Source of the DNA: Tenrec ecaudatus | Lineage: Eukaryota; Chordata; Mammalia; Afrosoricida; Tenrecidae | Direction: 5' to 3' | NCBI RefSeq assembly: GCF_050624435.1 | Contig: NC_134538.1 | Location: 122,113,937 to 122,177,936 of the forward strand | DNA: 64,000 nucleotides | The notes under the pieces: model-generated | What the model was told of the DNA's origin: nothing | What the model saw: only the letters and a program-made list of their open reading frames with translations | The model's database searches: none | Shown: in pieces, positions 34,325 through 46,957 of the stretch | Numbering within the stretch: position 1 is the stretch's first letter | How the letters are laid out: the number at the start of each line of letters is the position of its first letter | Program-made: the position numbers and the translations under genes

Positions 34325-34432
34325 ATTTGCAGGACTGGTAAAGAGTTACAGTCTTGGAAACCCACAGGGGAAATTCTACTTTGGCCTATTTGTTCTCTCT
34401 GAGTCAGAATTGACTCAATGGCAGTGAATTTT
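34325..34432 (+). repeat. AfroSINE 3' part
   Basis: Sense 3' half: AAAGAGTTACAGTCTTGGAA, CCCACAGGGGAAATTCTAC, CTCTGAGTCAGAATTGACTC. Confidence 0.75.
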
Positions 34433-35119
34433 TTTTCAGTTTTGGTTTATGATTGACTGGCTTTAAATATGACATTTAAATCATTATTCAAAATGAGTTG
34501 TGCAAAATTGGATCCTGTTTTTTATTGTGACCCCTCTCCTCCACACACCCATCCTGTGAAGTACAGAGTTCACATTTTCACTGTTCAAAAGAAATCAGCT
34601 CACGGGAAATCGTGTTTGAATTTCAGCTGGACTTAAGCCATTATTCAAACTGTGATTTCTGATTTCATAGGACAATTTTTCACACTGTCACCATACAAAA
34701 GCACTCTGTTCATCGCATTTTATGTCAGGATCACATTATGAATCCTGCCTGTCTGTTTCAAACCCGTGTGTCTGGGTTCCAGATGTCAGTGCTATTTGCT
34801 TGTGTTAGACTGTTTGGAAGAGTTTCGATGTGTCTACAGAAAAAAATCAAGCTGTTTGGACAAATAAACCGAATCAGAGAAGCACAGTTCGACTCTCTGC
34901 CTTCTGCTCCACAATAACAGAGTGTGTTTTATTCTCCTGTGGGGAACTGGTTCTTTGAAACTCCCTCTGAAGTTTCATGTGAACATAGCCAAGTCTGGAT
35001 TTTTTAAAGATGAGCTGTCAATGCAGTACACTTCCCAAATATGACATGGAACTGCATAAATTTTCCTTGCCACTTTGTTCAAAAGTAAAATATTAAAATG
35101 GAATCTTATGTTTCATGAC
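34433..35119. other. Intron, no feature recognised
   Basis: No repeat or coding signal recognised. Confidence 0.45.
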
Positions 35120-36105
35120 AAATGTGTGGCATCAAAATTGAATCCATCAAGCCCATCAGCCAATAGGGAAACACAAAGGAATTCCTCAGTGAGACACCAC
35201 TTCACACCTACTGCAATGGCTATAAGAGTAAGACAGAAAATAAGGCAGTGTAAGCATGGGCATGAGCAATCGGAAGCCTCTTCATTTTATGACAGGGATG
35301 TAAAATGCCTTACTCACTGCCATCGAGGCAATTCTGACTCATAGTGGCCTTCAAGGACAGGGTAGAACTGCCCCCTTTGGATTCTGAGGCTGTACATCTT
35401 AATGGAAATAGAAAGTCTCATCCTGAGACTGTAACTTATGGGAGTAGAAAGTCCAGTCTTTCTCCCTTGATGTTGCTCGTGGTTTCGAACTGCCAACCAT
35501 GTGGATTGTAGCCCAACACGTAACCACTACCCCACCAGGGCTCTTAGAGTTACCACATGACCCAGTAATTTTACTCGTAGGTCTGTGTCTAAAAGAAATG
35601 AAGAAATATGCCCATACAAAAGCCAGTAAACAATTGTTCACAAAAGCATTAGTCCTAAAAGCCCCCACCCACCCAAAAGAGAGAGAGAGAGAGAGAAACA
35701 GCCCCAAATCCACCCAAAACCTGGGTGAATAAAATTTGCTGGGTCTGTACAACGCAATATTGTTTGACAGTAAAAATGTACAAACACATGCTACTGCAGA
35801 GATGAACCTTTAAAAACTATGCTAAGTGAGAGAGGGTCACCAAAAAGCTATATATGAGTCCACTCACTGGAAAATCCAGCCGAGGTCCATTTGTAGAGAG
35901 CAACATAGCTTAGTGGGTGCCTGGGGCAGGTGAGGCGTCGGAGGCAAGGCTAGGGAGCGCCTGCTGATGGGTAGGGGATGAAAATGTGATGAGCGTAGAT
36001 TGTGGTGGTGGTTGCATGGCTCCAAGAACACACTCAAAAGCAGAATCATACATTTTAAATGAGAGAATTGTATGTAACTTAGATCCAAATAAGAAATAAA
36101 GAAGT
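35120..36105 (+). mobile_element. Old L1 (L1M-type) ORF2 end and 3' UTR, interrupted by AfroSINE
   Basis: Sense old L1: CTCAGTGAGACACCACTTCA before the SINE, then CCACATGACCCAGTAATTTT and, near the end, CATTTTAAATGAGAGAATTG followed by an AATAAAG tail. It is ancient: the ORF2 frame is heavily broken. An antisense AfroSINE (35308-35548) sits inside. Confidence 0.7.
35308..35548 (-). repeat. AfroSINE inserted in old L1
   Basis: Complete antisense copy, from CACTGCCATCGAGGCAATTC to CCCCACCAGGGCTCTTA. It contains a partial internal duplication (two pieces of the GAAAGTC region), which makes it longer than usual. Confidence 0.85.
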
Positions 36106-38536
36106 AGGCCACTTTTTAATATGTTTGTTTATGAGTTTTAGAACTGGATGACCAAATCCATTTAGCCAGGCCATGAGTAAGCGATCTTATCATGCTCGAG
36201 GGAGACCTTGCTGTTATAAGCAGACACAACTTTGGAACCAAGAAGCCACACATCTAAGCCAGCCGGAGGGAAGCAGCCCCCATTGAAAACAGACTTTGCG
36301 TTGATTGCAAGAGACCAGCTCCTCTAACCAATGAAGCACACTAGTATCCGTCACTGGGATTCACTCTTTAATGGATTTTTTAAAATCATTTTATTAATGG
36401 ATTTTTAATCCAGAAGCTGTTCAGATTAGTGGCCTCAAGAACAGTCACAGCCAGTGGGGTACATGCTCCCCGTGGCACTATGAGGTTCATAAATGTTCCA
36501 GATTAGGTGTTTTCTGAAACAAGTACTGCTTCCAACACTATAAGGACTTTCTCTTTACCTTTAAAAGGTCTTAAGTCTCAGGTCTTGTCATGAGTCTCAC
36601 GTTGTGTTTTTTTTTAATGTTTTGTTGTTAATTGCGTGGGAGTTTACATTTCAGATCACCATTTCTGTATTCAATAATTTAAACGGCTTCTCCAATCTCT
36701 CCATACCTTGTACTGATTTCTCTTCTCCCTCTTGTAGAATATGATCTTCCCCATCATCCTGGTCAGCACCTGTCTACTCTCATCTTAATTAGGATGGAAA
36801 TGACTTACATAGCGCTTGCTACACTGATCAGGATTTGGGAAAGAGGCCGGGAATATCAAGACCGATGAGATGTTATGGGTGCCCTTATGGAGGGTGTGGG
36901 CTGGCCTGGCACAGACATGTGAAACAGATCATTGCAACCCAGTGAAAAGGAAGCACCGTGCACCCTGCTGGCCCTGAGAAAGATGGTGGGCCAGCTACTG
37001 TGGATTACAGAAGAATACATGGAGAAGTTATGAAAGGGGAAATATTAGTTGCCAAGATGATGATGGAGGAAGGCTATTCCAGGTAGAAGGAACAGAATGT
37101 GCAAAGGCATAAAAATTTGAACAGGGTACCACCTATGGTGAACTATCCATTTGGCACACATGCATGATGGAATTTTTTAAATGATCATAACAAGTGGCCC
37201 TTGAATTCCCCTTTTGGAGTAAACTGTGGAATTCTGTGACTGCCAGTCTTTTAATACCTTGCTCAGTGCTGGGGACGAAAGTCCCCAGGGCTGGCCAGTG
37301 CTGAGTGTGTCCTTCTGGGACAGAAAGAGAAGAGTGGGAAGACAGGGCAGAAAGAAAGAGGAGAGAGACACTGGGAAGAGACGAAGGAGCAGGGCATCAG
37401 CGAGGCCCATGGCAGGCCGGCGCTTATCTGCTAGGGAGGTCATGGTGTCATGATGCGGTAAGCTAGTGTTTTCCAAAGTGGACGATACTGCTCTGCACCC
37501 ACCCTGGTGAGTGCTGGCATGATCCAGGAGTGCCTGCAAAAGCAGATACATGCATGTTAGCCTGAATTATGGGCTACGTTGCAAATTTTTAATTGCCAGA
37601 GAAGCACTGAATAAATTTTTTTTTCTCCTGAAAAGGGATTGGTAGGCTAAATAAGTTTGGGAACCTAAGAAGTAAATCCGCCTTGGTCTCTTCTAAAAGT
37701 CAGCTAAACTCAGGAATGCTTTGCAGGCGAGAGTTTTGCATGTCGTCTTTCAGAAGTTCAATTAGGGACTACATTTCATAATCAGGTGAGGCATAAAGGC
37801 AGGCAGCTGGTGTGGCAGCCTAGAGGAAAAGGTGCATGTGGCACAAACACGTGCATCCCCGGGAATCCTGGCAGCAGTAGGTTCCTCCATTGACCATGAC
37901 CCTGAGGGGCCCCGAAAGCAGCCGAGGGAAACTGACTTATCTTCTAGTTCCACCGAGGGGCTCATCAAAAGAAAGCTCCCAAAGCAGTCACCACACCACA
38001 GAGAGCCTGGTAGGTTACTCTAAGGAGAGTGGGCTTCATCCTCTGCCACCGAGTTCAATGCGACTTGCTCACTCCCAGGGATTACAAGTTAGTGCAGACG
38101 CAACATCAGGCATGAAAGAATCAGATGTGTGGGTCAAGAGAGGTCTGGGGACCACAGAGCAGGCAGTGACTGGTTCTAGTTCATGGACGGAAGAGGTGAC
38201 AATCTATGAAAACTTGCCTGGAGGAAGGAGATTTTGACTTGTGCCTCAAAGACTGACTAGCAGAGTAATGGGAACAATGTCTCAGCCCACGGAAACAGCA
38301 TGAACAGAGACTTCATTGGGCAAGTGTTAGCTATTTGGGAAGCAGTTCAGTTGGGGGTCACTGGAGTAGAGGGAGGGGATATGGAACACTGCCAGGAGCT
38401 GCTACATGGACATGAAGATGTTGGCAAACAGCAAATGCTTGAAAGCTATACTTTTTACCCCCTCAGTTTTACATCTGGAATTGCTCAGCGGATGGAGACA
38501 GACATCAACAATGAACTATTTACCAAATGTTGGAGC
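36106..38536. other. Intron, no feature recognised
   Basis: About 2.4 kb with no confident repeat. 36600-36720 has the look of an old L1 end but too weakly to call. ORFs at 37177-37551 and 37890-38237 lack motifs. Confidence 0.4.
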
Positions 38537-38542
38537 TGAGTG

Positions 38543-38573
<31 letters not shown>

Positions 38574-38586
38574 GTGTGTGTGTGTT
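38537..38586. repeat. (TG)n microsatellite
   Basis: TG run with TATG interruptions. Confidence 0.95.
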
Positions 38587-38809
38587 ATGTGTTGTGCACT
38601 GAATATATGGCTGAGTCATGACACTCTTGTTTTCAAATATCAACCACATAAACATAGGACATCTCTCTTCTAACTTTGTATTCTGAAAATATTCAGATTT
38701 ACAGGAAAGTTCAAAGAATGGGACAATGGGTATCTATCTTCTCTTCACTAAATTCATTGAACCTTTTGCCACATTTGGTTAGTTGGTATATATGTATAAG
38801 TATGCATCC

Positions 38810-39628
38810 TCACAATTGTCACGTTCGAGGCCATTGTTTCCGCCATTGTTGCAGCCACTGTCTCAATCTAGCTCATCAAGGGCATTTCCTCTTCTTTGGC
38901 GTCCTTCTCAAGCATGACAACCTTTTCCAGGGTACTGCTGATCACATGTCCAAAGTACACGAGACAAACTCTTGCCATCCTTGCTTTTGAGGAGTATTCT
39001 GACTACACTTCTTTCAAGACAGATATGTTTGTTCTTTTGGCAGTCCATGATGCTGTCAATATTCTGTGCATGAACAATAATTCAAATGCATTGATTCATC
39101 TTCAGTCTTCCTTATTTAAGGTCCATCCAACTTTCACACACATATGAGGCAACAGACAATACCATGGCTCAGTCCACGGGCACATTAGTCTTTGAAGTAC
39201 TGGCTTGCTCTTCAACACTTTGCCAGAGGTCTTGCGCAACATAGTTGCCTAATGCAACTCACCTTTTGATTTCTTGATTGCTGCTTTCTTGAGCATTGAT
39301 TGTGGCCCCAAGCAAGATGAAGTCCTTGACAACTTCAATATTTCCCCCGTTTATCATTATGTTACCGACTGGTCCAATTACAACGATTTTTGTTTTCTTT
39401 ATATTGAGTCGCAATCCATATCAAAGATTGCGATCCTCAGGAAGCCAGGTTGTTACTAAGCATTCGTCCCATCCGGATGCTGTGTTGCTCCTCGTGCCGT
39501 CTCGCATCTCAGATTGTTGCCTCCGCGTACAAATTGAATAACTGTGGTGAAGGGGACGCAGCTGCGATGCTCACTTTTCCTGATTTTAAACCATGTGATA
39601 CGTCCTTGTTCTGTTCAAATGACTGAGT
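38810..39628 (-). mobile_element. RTE/BovB-like LINE fragment
   Basis: Antisense RTE 3' region: TGTTGCAGCCACTGTCTCAA, TGTTCTTTTGGCAGTCCATG, GAGCATTGATTGTGGCCCCA. Ends in TTTTCCTGATTTTAAACCAT. The terminal 3' end itself is missing. Confidence 0.82.
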
Positions 39629-39694
39629 ACATGAAAAGATCATTGCATTTTCCCATGAATCTTTGGAGACCCCCTACATATATATGTATATATA

Positions 39695-39838
39695 GTTGAT
39701 AGTGGTTATGAATTGGTCTGCTTACTGCAAGGTCCTAGGGAGAAAGTGGGGCTTTCCATTCCTGTAGTTAGTCTCGAAAACAATGCTGCCCTGTCCCATA
39801 GAGTTGCTAGGAGTTGGACAGACTCACTGGAAGTGGGT
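39695..39838 (+). repeat. AfroSINE
   Basis: Sense copy missing its head: TGGTCTGCTTACTGCAAGGT, CTGCCCTGTCCCATAGAGTT, GACTCACTGGAAGTGGG. It is flanked by two half-copies of the mariner-like MITE (39646-39676 and 39886-39919). Confidence 0.7.
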
Positions 39839-39919
39839 TTTTTTGTTTTGTTTTATATATGCCTATAAGATATATACACATTACATATTTTTCCATGAAT
39901 TTTTGGAAGTCCCCTTGTA

Positions 39920-40924
39920 TACACACATGGTTAAATCAAATGGTGTTGCTGTAAAATTATAGAAATCTCTATTCAACAAAAGTATCCAAATGGGAAGCTA
40001 TTGCTTCCCCACAGATCTTCAATCTAGGTCTAGACACCACAGGAGGAGGCTCCGGCTCCCTAGTCCTTCTCCAAAGAATGCTGTGCTCGTAGATTTACAC
40101 ACGTCAGAATGGCAGCATCTGCATCATGGAGGGCTCACATTGTGTTTCTTTTAAATGCTCTTTGAGTTTGGTGAATGAAGAAGTCTGAAGTATGAGCAGT
40201 GTTCTAAGGCGGATGGGGTAAAGTTTCCCAACGGGCTCCTCAGCCCTTGCTAACCTGGAAGAATGGGCAGGGGCACTGACATGATAGAAAATGTTCCTCA
40301 CAGCTTTCCACACCAATCACACTTTCAATATTCTTTCAAGTCCTTAATAAGCTCCATCACTGTTCTGTGTCCGTCAGGAAAATCCAGCAGGGTTGCCCCA
40401 TGAAAGTCTTCCCAAAGCAGGCACAAGAATCTTCTAAGCTGACCCTCTGCCTTACACTTACCTGCTCTAGCAGACCCCCAGGAAGTCACTCTTTCGCGTG
40501 GCTCTTGCTCTTTGGATTGTATAGCAAATCCAACGCTCATTCCTGGTTACACCGCATCCCATAGAATCAACTTCATTTGCTTTGCTCCTGCTTAAAGGAC
40601 TGATGGAAATTTCAGCTCTTTGATCTAACTCATCTTCTCACAATACTTTTCACTTAAGTCGTTCACTTAAGAATTGAACATGTCAAACCATGTGAAATCA
40701 CAACTTAAAGTTGCTATTGCACAGTGATACGTCTACAGTCTTCTTTCACCAATTTCTGTAAATTCACGGTTACTTTATTTGTCGAGATTTATGGTCTTTC
40801 CTTTCGGTTCATCTTTGGAGTCTCCCCAACTTCTCTTAAAATGCTTTATCCAACTAAAAACAGTTGTTTATATGGGACAACGCCCTGTAAACTTATTGCA
40901 GAGCATACTTGTGAGGAAGCCATT
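39920..40924. other. Intron, no feature recognised
   Basis: Two adjoining minus-strand ORFs at 40325-40540 and 40104-40316 are the most protein-like reading outside FBXL13. Neither shows a known motif, start context or splice partner that I can identify. Confidence 0.4.
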
Positions 40925-42480
40925 TATTGTGGCTGTTGTTAGGTGACATTGAGCCAGCTCTGACCCATAGCGACCCTCTGCACAGTCGAACAGAACACTG
41001 CACAGTCCTGGGCCATCCTCACAATGGTTGCTGTGTCTGAGCCCCTTGATGCAGCCACTGTGTCCATCCGTCGCCTTAAGGACCTTCCTTTTCCTAGACA
41101 CCCTCTACTTTACCAAACATGGTGTCCTTCTCCAGGGACTGGTCTCTCCTGACTATTATTTCCAAAGTGTTTATCTCTAGGGAGCACTCTGGCTTTACTT
41201 CTTCCAATACAGATCAGTTTGCCCTTTTAGCAGTCCAGAGTACTTTCCGCATTCTCCTCCAGCACCACCATTCAAATGCATTGAGGCTGCTGCCGTCTTC
41301 CTATTCAACATCCAACTTTCACATGCATATGACGCAATGGAGAATACCATGGCTTGGGTCAGGTGCACCTTAGTTCACAAAGTAACATCCTTGCTCTTCA
41401 ATACTCTAGAGAAGCCTTGTGCAGCAGATTTACCTAATGCAACATGTCTTTGGATCTCTTGACTGCTGCTTCCATGGGCATTGATTGTGAACCAAGTAAG
41501 ACAAGATCCTTGACAACTTCAACCTTTTCCCATTTATCATGATGTTACCTAATGGTCCGGTTGTCCGAATTTTCGTCTTCCTTACATGAGTTGTCATCCA
41601 TACTGAAGGCTGCAGTCCTTGATCGTCATCAGCAAGGGCTTCACGTCGTCCTCTCTTTCAGCCAGCAAGGTTGTGCCATCTGCAAACTGCAGGTTGTTAA
41701 TAAGCCTTCTTCCAAATCCGATGCCACATTATTCTTCATGTAATCCAGCTTCTCTGATGATCTTCTCAGTATATACATCGACCAGGTATGGTGAGATGAC
41801 ACAACCCTGACACACACTTTTCCTGATGTAGTATTCATGTAGTATCCATTCTTTGGGGGCACAATTACCTCTTGATTGATGTACAAGTTCCTCATGAGCA
41901 TAATGAAGTGTTCTGGAATTCCCATTCTTCTCAAGGTTATCCACAGTTTATTTTGGTCCGCACAGTCAAATACCTTTGCATAGTCAATGAAGCACATGTA
42001 AGCATCTTTCTGGTATTCTCTGCTTTGAGTCAAGATCCATCTGACATCAGCAGTGATATCTCTTGTTTCACATCCTCTTCAGAATCTAGCCTGAATTTCA
42101 GGCAGTTCCCTGTCAATAAACTGCTGCAACCATTGTTGGATGATCTTAAGCAGAAATTTACTTTTGTGTGATATCATACTGTAGTTTGGGCATTCTGTTG
42201 GGTCACCTTTCTCTGAAATGGGCACAGATATGTATCTCTTCCAGTCAGTTGGCCAAATAGCTATCTTCCAAACTTTCAGGTATAGATGAGTGAGTGATTC
42301 CAATGCTTCTTCACCTTTCAGAAACATTTCAATAGGAATTTCATTCACTCCTGGAGCCTTGCTTTTATTAATGTGTTCAGCGCAGTTTGAAGCTTCCTCC
42401 TGCAGCACCATTGGTTCTTGCTTATATGCTACCTCCTGAAATGGTGGGATGTTGATTAGCCCATTTGAGTTTTGTTTGAA
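40925..42480 (-). mobile_element. RTE/BovB-like LINE, 5'-truncated
   Basis: Antisense copy from the 3' end (TGTTGTTAGGTGACATTGAG) through the polymerase into the region before it (CTCCTGGAGCCTTGCTTTTA near 42350). It preserves the longest RTE reading frames in the window. Frameshifts and stops make it inactive. Confidence 0.88.
41641..42033 (-). pseudogene. RTE reverse transcriptase fragment
   Basis: The 130-codon minus-strand frame carries MCFIDYAKVFDCADQNKLW and IPEHFIMLMRNLYINQE, typical of the palm and fingers of BovB/RTE reverse transcriptase. The downstream YADD catalytic segment falls out of frame. It is a remnant inside the 40925-42480 element, not a gene. Confidence 0.82.
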
Positions 42481-42689
42481 ATTTTATATTAGCCTTCACT
42501 GACATGTCGTTCCCCATTCTGCACCTGCACACCTTTACTGACACTGTTAGCTGTGCCTCAAAGCTGCCAAGTCTCAGGACTCCTGCAAAGAGACAGCAGG
42601 CACTATAAGAGATCATTTTCCCCACTCAACCACATTGCCATGATGCAGTGCACAGAAAATACCCCTCCACGTGTCACAAGTCCATTAAT

Positions 42690-43215
42690 TGCAAAGATGC
42701 ATTGAGTGCTTACCAGGTGCAGGTGCTCTATTTAGCAGATTACACATGTTATCCTGATTAATACTCACAAATACAGTAAAACTTGAAAAAGCCTGAACCT
42801 GTGTAAGGCAGAAACCTGTCAGAGAAGGAAAACAAATATTTCCCACTAAAATAAGTGGTAAGGCTGCAGAGTCAAATGTGGAAATTGTATAAGACTCAGA
42901 AGAACCAGACAGGGTGTCCAATTCTGCCTCTCATCGATCTCACTGTACTATAAATCTGGTTCTAACGAGCAGAAATGGAGGCACAGAGAGTGTTCATAAC
43001 TTGACCACCATCTCACAGCATGATGGTGCCCGCCAGGATGTGACCCCACAAGCTGACCCATAATGCTGTAGCCGTGACACCATACAGTCTTCTCGCTTTG
43101 CCACTGGACTGTAGCTTGAAAGCAAAACAATGTCTACAAATTCATCACCCTCAGAACCCAGCCTTGTGCCTGACACACACTTGACTTTGAATAAATATTT
43201 GTTAAATGAATGAAT
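42690..43215. repeat. MIR-type SINE pieces
   Basis: 42690-43030 reads as antisense MIR (TGAGTGCTTACCAGGTGCAG, then AGAAATGGAGGCACAGAGAG). 43150-43215 reads as a sense MIR/L2-type tail (TGAATAAATATTTGTTAAAT followed by GAATGAATGG). The order is disturbed, so several pieces are present. Confidence 0.5.
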
Positions 43216-44582
43216 GGTCTATTTATAAAACAGTCTGTTTTTATGGATCCAATTTTATCTTACTGGAGTACTTTGAGACTTCATGGATGGAATCTCCTTT
43301 GGGATTGTTTGAAAATATGTTTACGTTTCTCATATTTCTTTCTGGAAGACCTACTATGTGTGGTGGTGCTGCCTCCGACATGCCTTTCACGGGAAAGAAC
43401 AAAACTCAGACTTGGCAAGAAGCATTGTCTCAATGAATACATCCTCTCTCACTGAGAGCACCAGCTTGTATGTTGTTTTTATATAATGTACTTTCACCTC
43501 AAGAGTGATCTTGCTTTTTATACTCTGGTTAACAATGACACGTTAATAAACAGAGTTTACCTTTTCTTTTTTATCATTCGCTTTTCTTTATTTCTAGTCA
43601 CTTGCTTATTAGACTTAACTTTGTCCTCATTGTTTCTTTTTAAAATGGGTCAATCTCTCCAAAACTAATTCACTGGTGTGCTCGTCTAAACCAAAGCAGG
43701 CTTTGATCAACATGCAGAATTGGCTCTCTCTGCGTCTGGGGTGTGAGGGTGTCAGCATCCCTGTTTCAGAGAAACACGACACTCACCTTGCGTCTGCTTG
43801 CCTTCGACCTCGTTGGGGTTGACGAGGTTAATGCACCAGAGATTCTTCTTGAGGAAAGTGATAGGCTCAAGCTGATGGTCGCTCCTGTTTGCACTGTTTC
43901 TAGTGGCATGTTCTGGAAACAGGACACTCTGGCTCTCACCTCTGTGAGGAAAACACACTGAGTGGGGACATCAGATACACGGAAGGCTGCCGACTGGGGA
44001 AGAGGGTTCGGAAGATGCCGAGGAGAGTTCCAACAGAAAAGGCTTCCGTGGCGCGGACTGCTTGTCATGTGGAGACCCTGGAGTTCCACGTCCATCCTGA
44101 GGCGCCTCAGAAGCAAGCCCTGGAGATGTGCACCGGGCTTGGAAACTCCTGGAAGACTTGATACACACATGGGGTCGCCTGTCAGCTGGCTTGTCTAGCC
44201 TTCTGCATTCCGAAAATCCCAGGCTTGTCTGTGAACCACCCTGCTTCTGTTGACTCGCCTGCTCCCTATTTTTCAGATGCCAAGTGCTCTCCGTTGTCCT
44301 GCGTGGAGGGCTGGCTTCACGGAGCCACAGGCCTTCCTGGTGTGCGGGTCCCCTGCAGATGGGTGGTCTGCTGAACGTGCATCGCGAAGGAAGATGGCGG
44401 CTGGGAGCCGTCCCTCTGCAGCTCAGCCCTTAACTGAGGACACGTGGAGCTTAAAGAAGCTGTGTGTTGGGTTGAAAGCCCGGGAATGGCACCAGCTTCA
44501 GGCGCCCCTCCTCCCCCGACCCCGACCCCACGGATCATTCTACACGTGAAGGAGCAGGCATGATGGCAGGCAGCACAGAACC
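43216..44582. other. Intron, no feature recognised
   Basis: 43740-44560 is GC-richer and has overlapping ORFs on both strands, but no motif or splice structure was found. Confidence 0.4.
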
Positions 44583-44792
44583 CAAAGGGGCCCTGGTGGT
44601 TCAGTGGTTAGAGCACTTGCTGACTTGTTGCCAGAAAGTCAATTGTGTGGAGCCACTAGCATGTCCCAGGGGACAACTTGTAACAATCTGCTTCTGTCAA
44701 GATGACTGTCTTGGAAATTCTGTGGGGCAGTTCTACTGTACCCTATGTGGTCAATATGAATGGAAACGACTTGACACCAGTGAGTTGTTAGC
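44583..44792 (+). repeat. AfroSINE
   Basis: Sense copy with GGGGCCCTGGTGGTTCAGTG head, TTCTGTGGGGCAGTTCTACT and GGAAACGACTTGACACCAGT tail. Confidence 0.85.
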
Positions 44793-45409
44793 GAGTCAAA
44801 GATGGATGGTCTATCCTCTGCCCCCATCCCCAATAGCTTACAGTGCTTAGGGGGTCAGGTGTGGAAGAAATAGTCCGATATAATGGGGTCATTACTTTGG
44901 TTGAGGCAAATACATGCATAACATGCAGAGAAGGAGCTCTTACGCCAGCTTCGGGATTCCAGGAGAGCTGTATAGAGCTGAGACTTGAAGGATGAGCAAG
45001 GTGGGCAGGTGCGGAGGAAGGAGTTTATATAGAAAGTAACTTCCCGAGATAAAGTGTGTTTGAGGAGCGATAGGACCATCAATTCTGTATCACTGGAGCC
45101 AAAGATGAATGATGGGGAGTTATCTGGAAGTGAGGCTGCAGACGTTGGGGGCCCAGACACCAGATTGCTTAGGTTTTATTCTTTAAGCAATGGGGAGTCT
45201 CTGATAACCTCTGAGCGAGAAGTCATAGGCTCATGTTGGAAACGTCATGTGACAGCTGAGTAGACTCATTTAGAAGATAGTGCTAGTTACGGGAAGGAGA
45301 AACCAGTAAGGAGTTAGCCAGGCTTGAACTAAGGATTGGCGCTGAAGATGAAGAGGATCCTACTGCCTTCAAGCTGACAGCCACTCACACGAGAGCTATA
45401 GGAAAGAGT
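44793..45409. other. Intron, no feature recognised
   Basis: No recognised repeat or coding signal. Confidence 0.4.
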
Positions 45410-45490
45410 AAAACTACCCCAGAGAGTTTTAAAAGGTATCAGTCTCTATGGAAGCAGTCTGCCTCATCTCTCTCCAGCAGAGACAGGAAA
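45410..45490 (-). repeat. AfroSINE fragment
   Basis: Antisense middle part, with ATGGAAGCAGTCTGCCTCAT. Confidence 0.55.
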
Positions 45491-45507
45491 CAGTTAAGGG
45501 GGTATAT

Positions 45508-46085
45508 ATTGTTGTTAGGTGCCATCAAGTTGGTTCCAAATCATAGTGACCCTGTGCACAACAGAACAAAGCACCACCCAGTCCTGCACCTTCCTCACAA
45601 TCATTCATGTCGGAACACATTGATTTGCAGTCACTGTATCAATCCATCTCATCGAAAAGGGGCTTCCTCTTTACTTTACCAAGCATGATGTCCTTTTCCA
45701 GGGACCAATCTCCCAAGTACACGAGACAAAGGCTCACCATCCTTGCTTCTGAGGAGCATTCTGGCTGTACTTCTTCCAAGACAGATTCTGGCAGTCCATG
45801 GGCCTGTCAGTATTTTTCACCAGCACCCTAGCTCAACTACATCGACTATTCTTTGGTCTTCCTTAGTCAGTGTCCAACTTTCAAACGCATACGAGGTGTT
45901 TGAAATTACCATGGCTTGATTCAGGGGCACCTTAGTCTTCAAAGAGGCATCTTGCTCTTCACTTTAAGAAGTCTTGAGCAGCAGGTTTGCTTAATGCAGT
46001 CCGGCGTCTGATCTCTTGACAGATGCTTCCATGAGCATTGGCTGTGGAGTCAAGTTGAGTTCCTTGACCTCTTTGGTCTTTCCCC
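45508..46085 (-). mobile_element. RTE/BovB-like LINE 3' fragment
   Basis: Antisense 3' end: ATTGTTGTTAGGTGCCATCA, GGAGCATTCTGGCTGTACTT, TCCATGAGCATTGGCTGTGG. Confidence 0.83.
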
Positions 46086-46611
46086 TAACATTTAGGGGAT
46101 ATTTAGATTCTGTCAATAATTGTTCGATTTCTCACACTGGGTTCTTTCTCTCCTAGTATATTATCTAGTCACAGAGAGGTTTATGTGTGACATAGAAGAT
46201 GCATGCCAATATTCATTATATATATATATGTGTGTGTGTGTGTGTGAGAGAGATACACACAGTTTGAAAACTATGTGAAATCAATAATTCAGAGTCACTT
46301 TTACTGTGAGGCTGTCTAGGTAATTCCCCTCTAGGCAACGATACTGTAACGTGGCAGAACTAATGATGCAGGGCACTGAGAAGTAAGCAAACCTACTTAT
46401 TTTGAGAATTATCCAGAGACATTAATGTCATCATGAGCTTTATGTTTCCTTAAAGAAAGAACACATCAATGCACTGAAATCCAATGATACTGCCTCAGAA
46501 TGGTCTAGACAGACAAGTGTGCTTCTCTCATCATCACGGAGTGCATCATCAATGGTTATTTCGGGTAAAATTGTAAAATGGATCCAAAGCCTTTGAAGCT
46601 TTAACTTACTC
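46086..46611. other. Intron with a small TA/TG microsatellite
   Basis: 46218-46260 holds TA and TG runs. Otherwise nothing is recognised up to the LTR insertion site. Confidence 0.5.
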
Positions 46612-46741
46612 ATCAGCTGTGTCGCGCGCCAGGTCTCGCCAGCAAGAAAAGACGCGTAACAACAGGATTCTTCCACAGGCGTTTAATGTGGGTTCGATTT
46701 ACAAATGCGGAAAAAGACCCCGAAGCCCCAAATTACTGCTG

Positions 46742-46749
46742 CTTATATA
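46742..46749 (-). promoter_or_regulatory. TATA box of solo LTR
   Basis: TATATAAG on the minus strand, about 60 bases before the ATTAAA signal, as in compact LTR promoters. Confidence 0.6.
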
Positions 46750-46772
46750 CGCTCTACGGGGACGTGCCATGC

Positions 46773-46834
46773 ATTGATTGGTGCGTTCGCCAGAACCCTC
46801 GTTATTGATTGGTGCGTTCGCCAGAACCTTCGTT
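46773..46834 (-). repeat. Two tandem 31-base CCAAT units in LTR U3
   Basis: 46773-46803 and 46804-46834 are identical but for one base. On the minus strand each carries GCGAACGCACCAATCAAT, with a CCAAT box. The duplication sits just upstream of the TATA box. Confidence 0.9.
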
Positions 46835-46957
46835 TGCATACTCCAGGGTGGAGTTGTGACTACGTCATCTAAGCAGTGCGCATGCCTTAAGTGGTTGTTT
46901 ACCACTTAATGGGCCACCGCCCTGACTGCCCGGCGCCATCTTGTAATGGCGGCGAGA

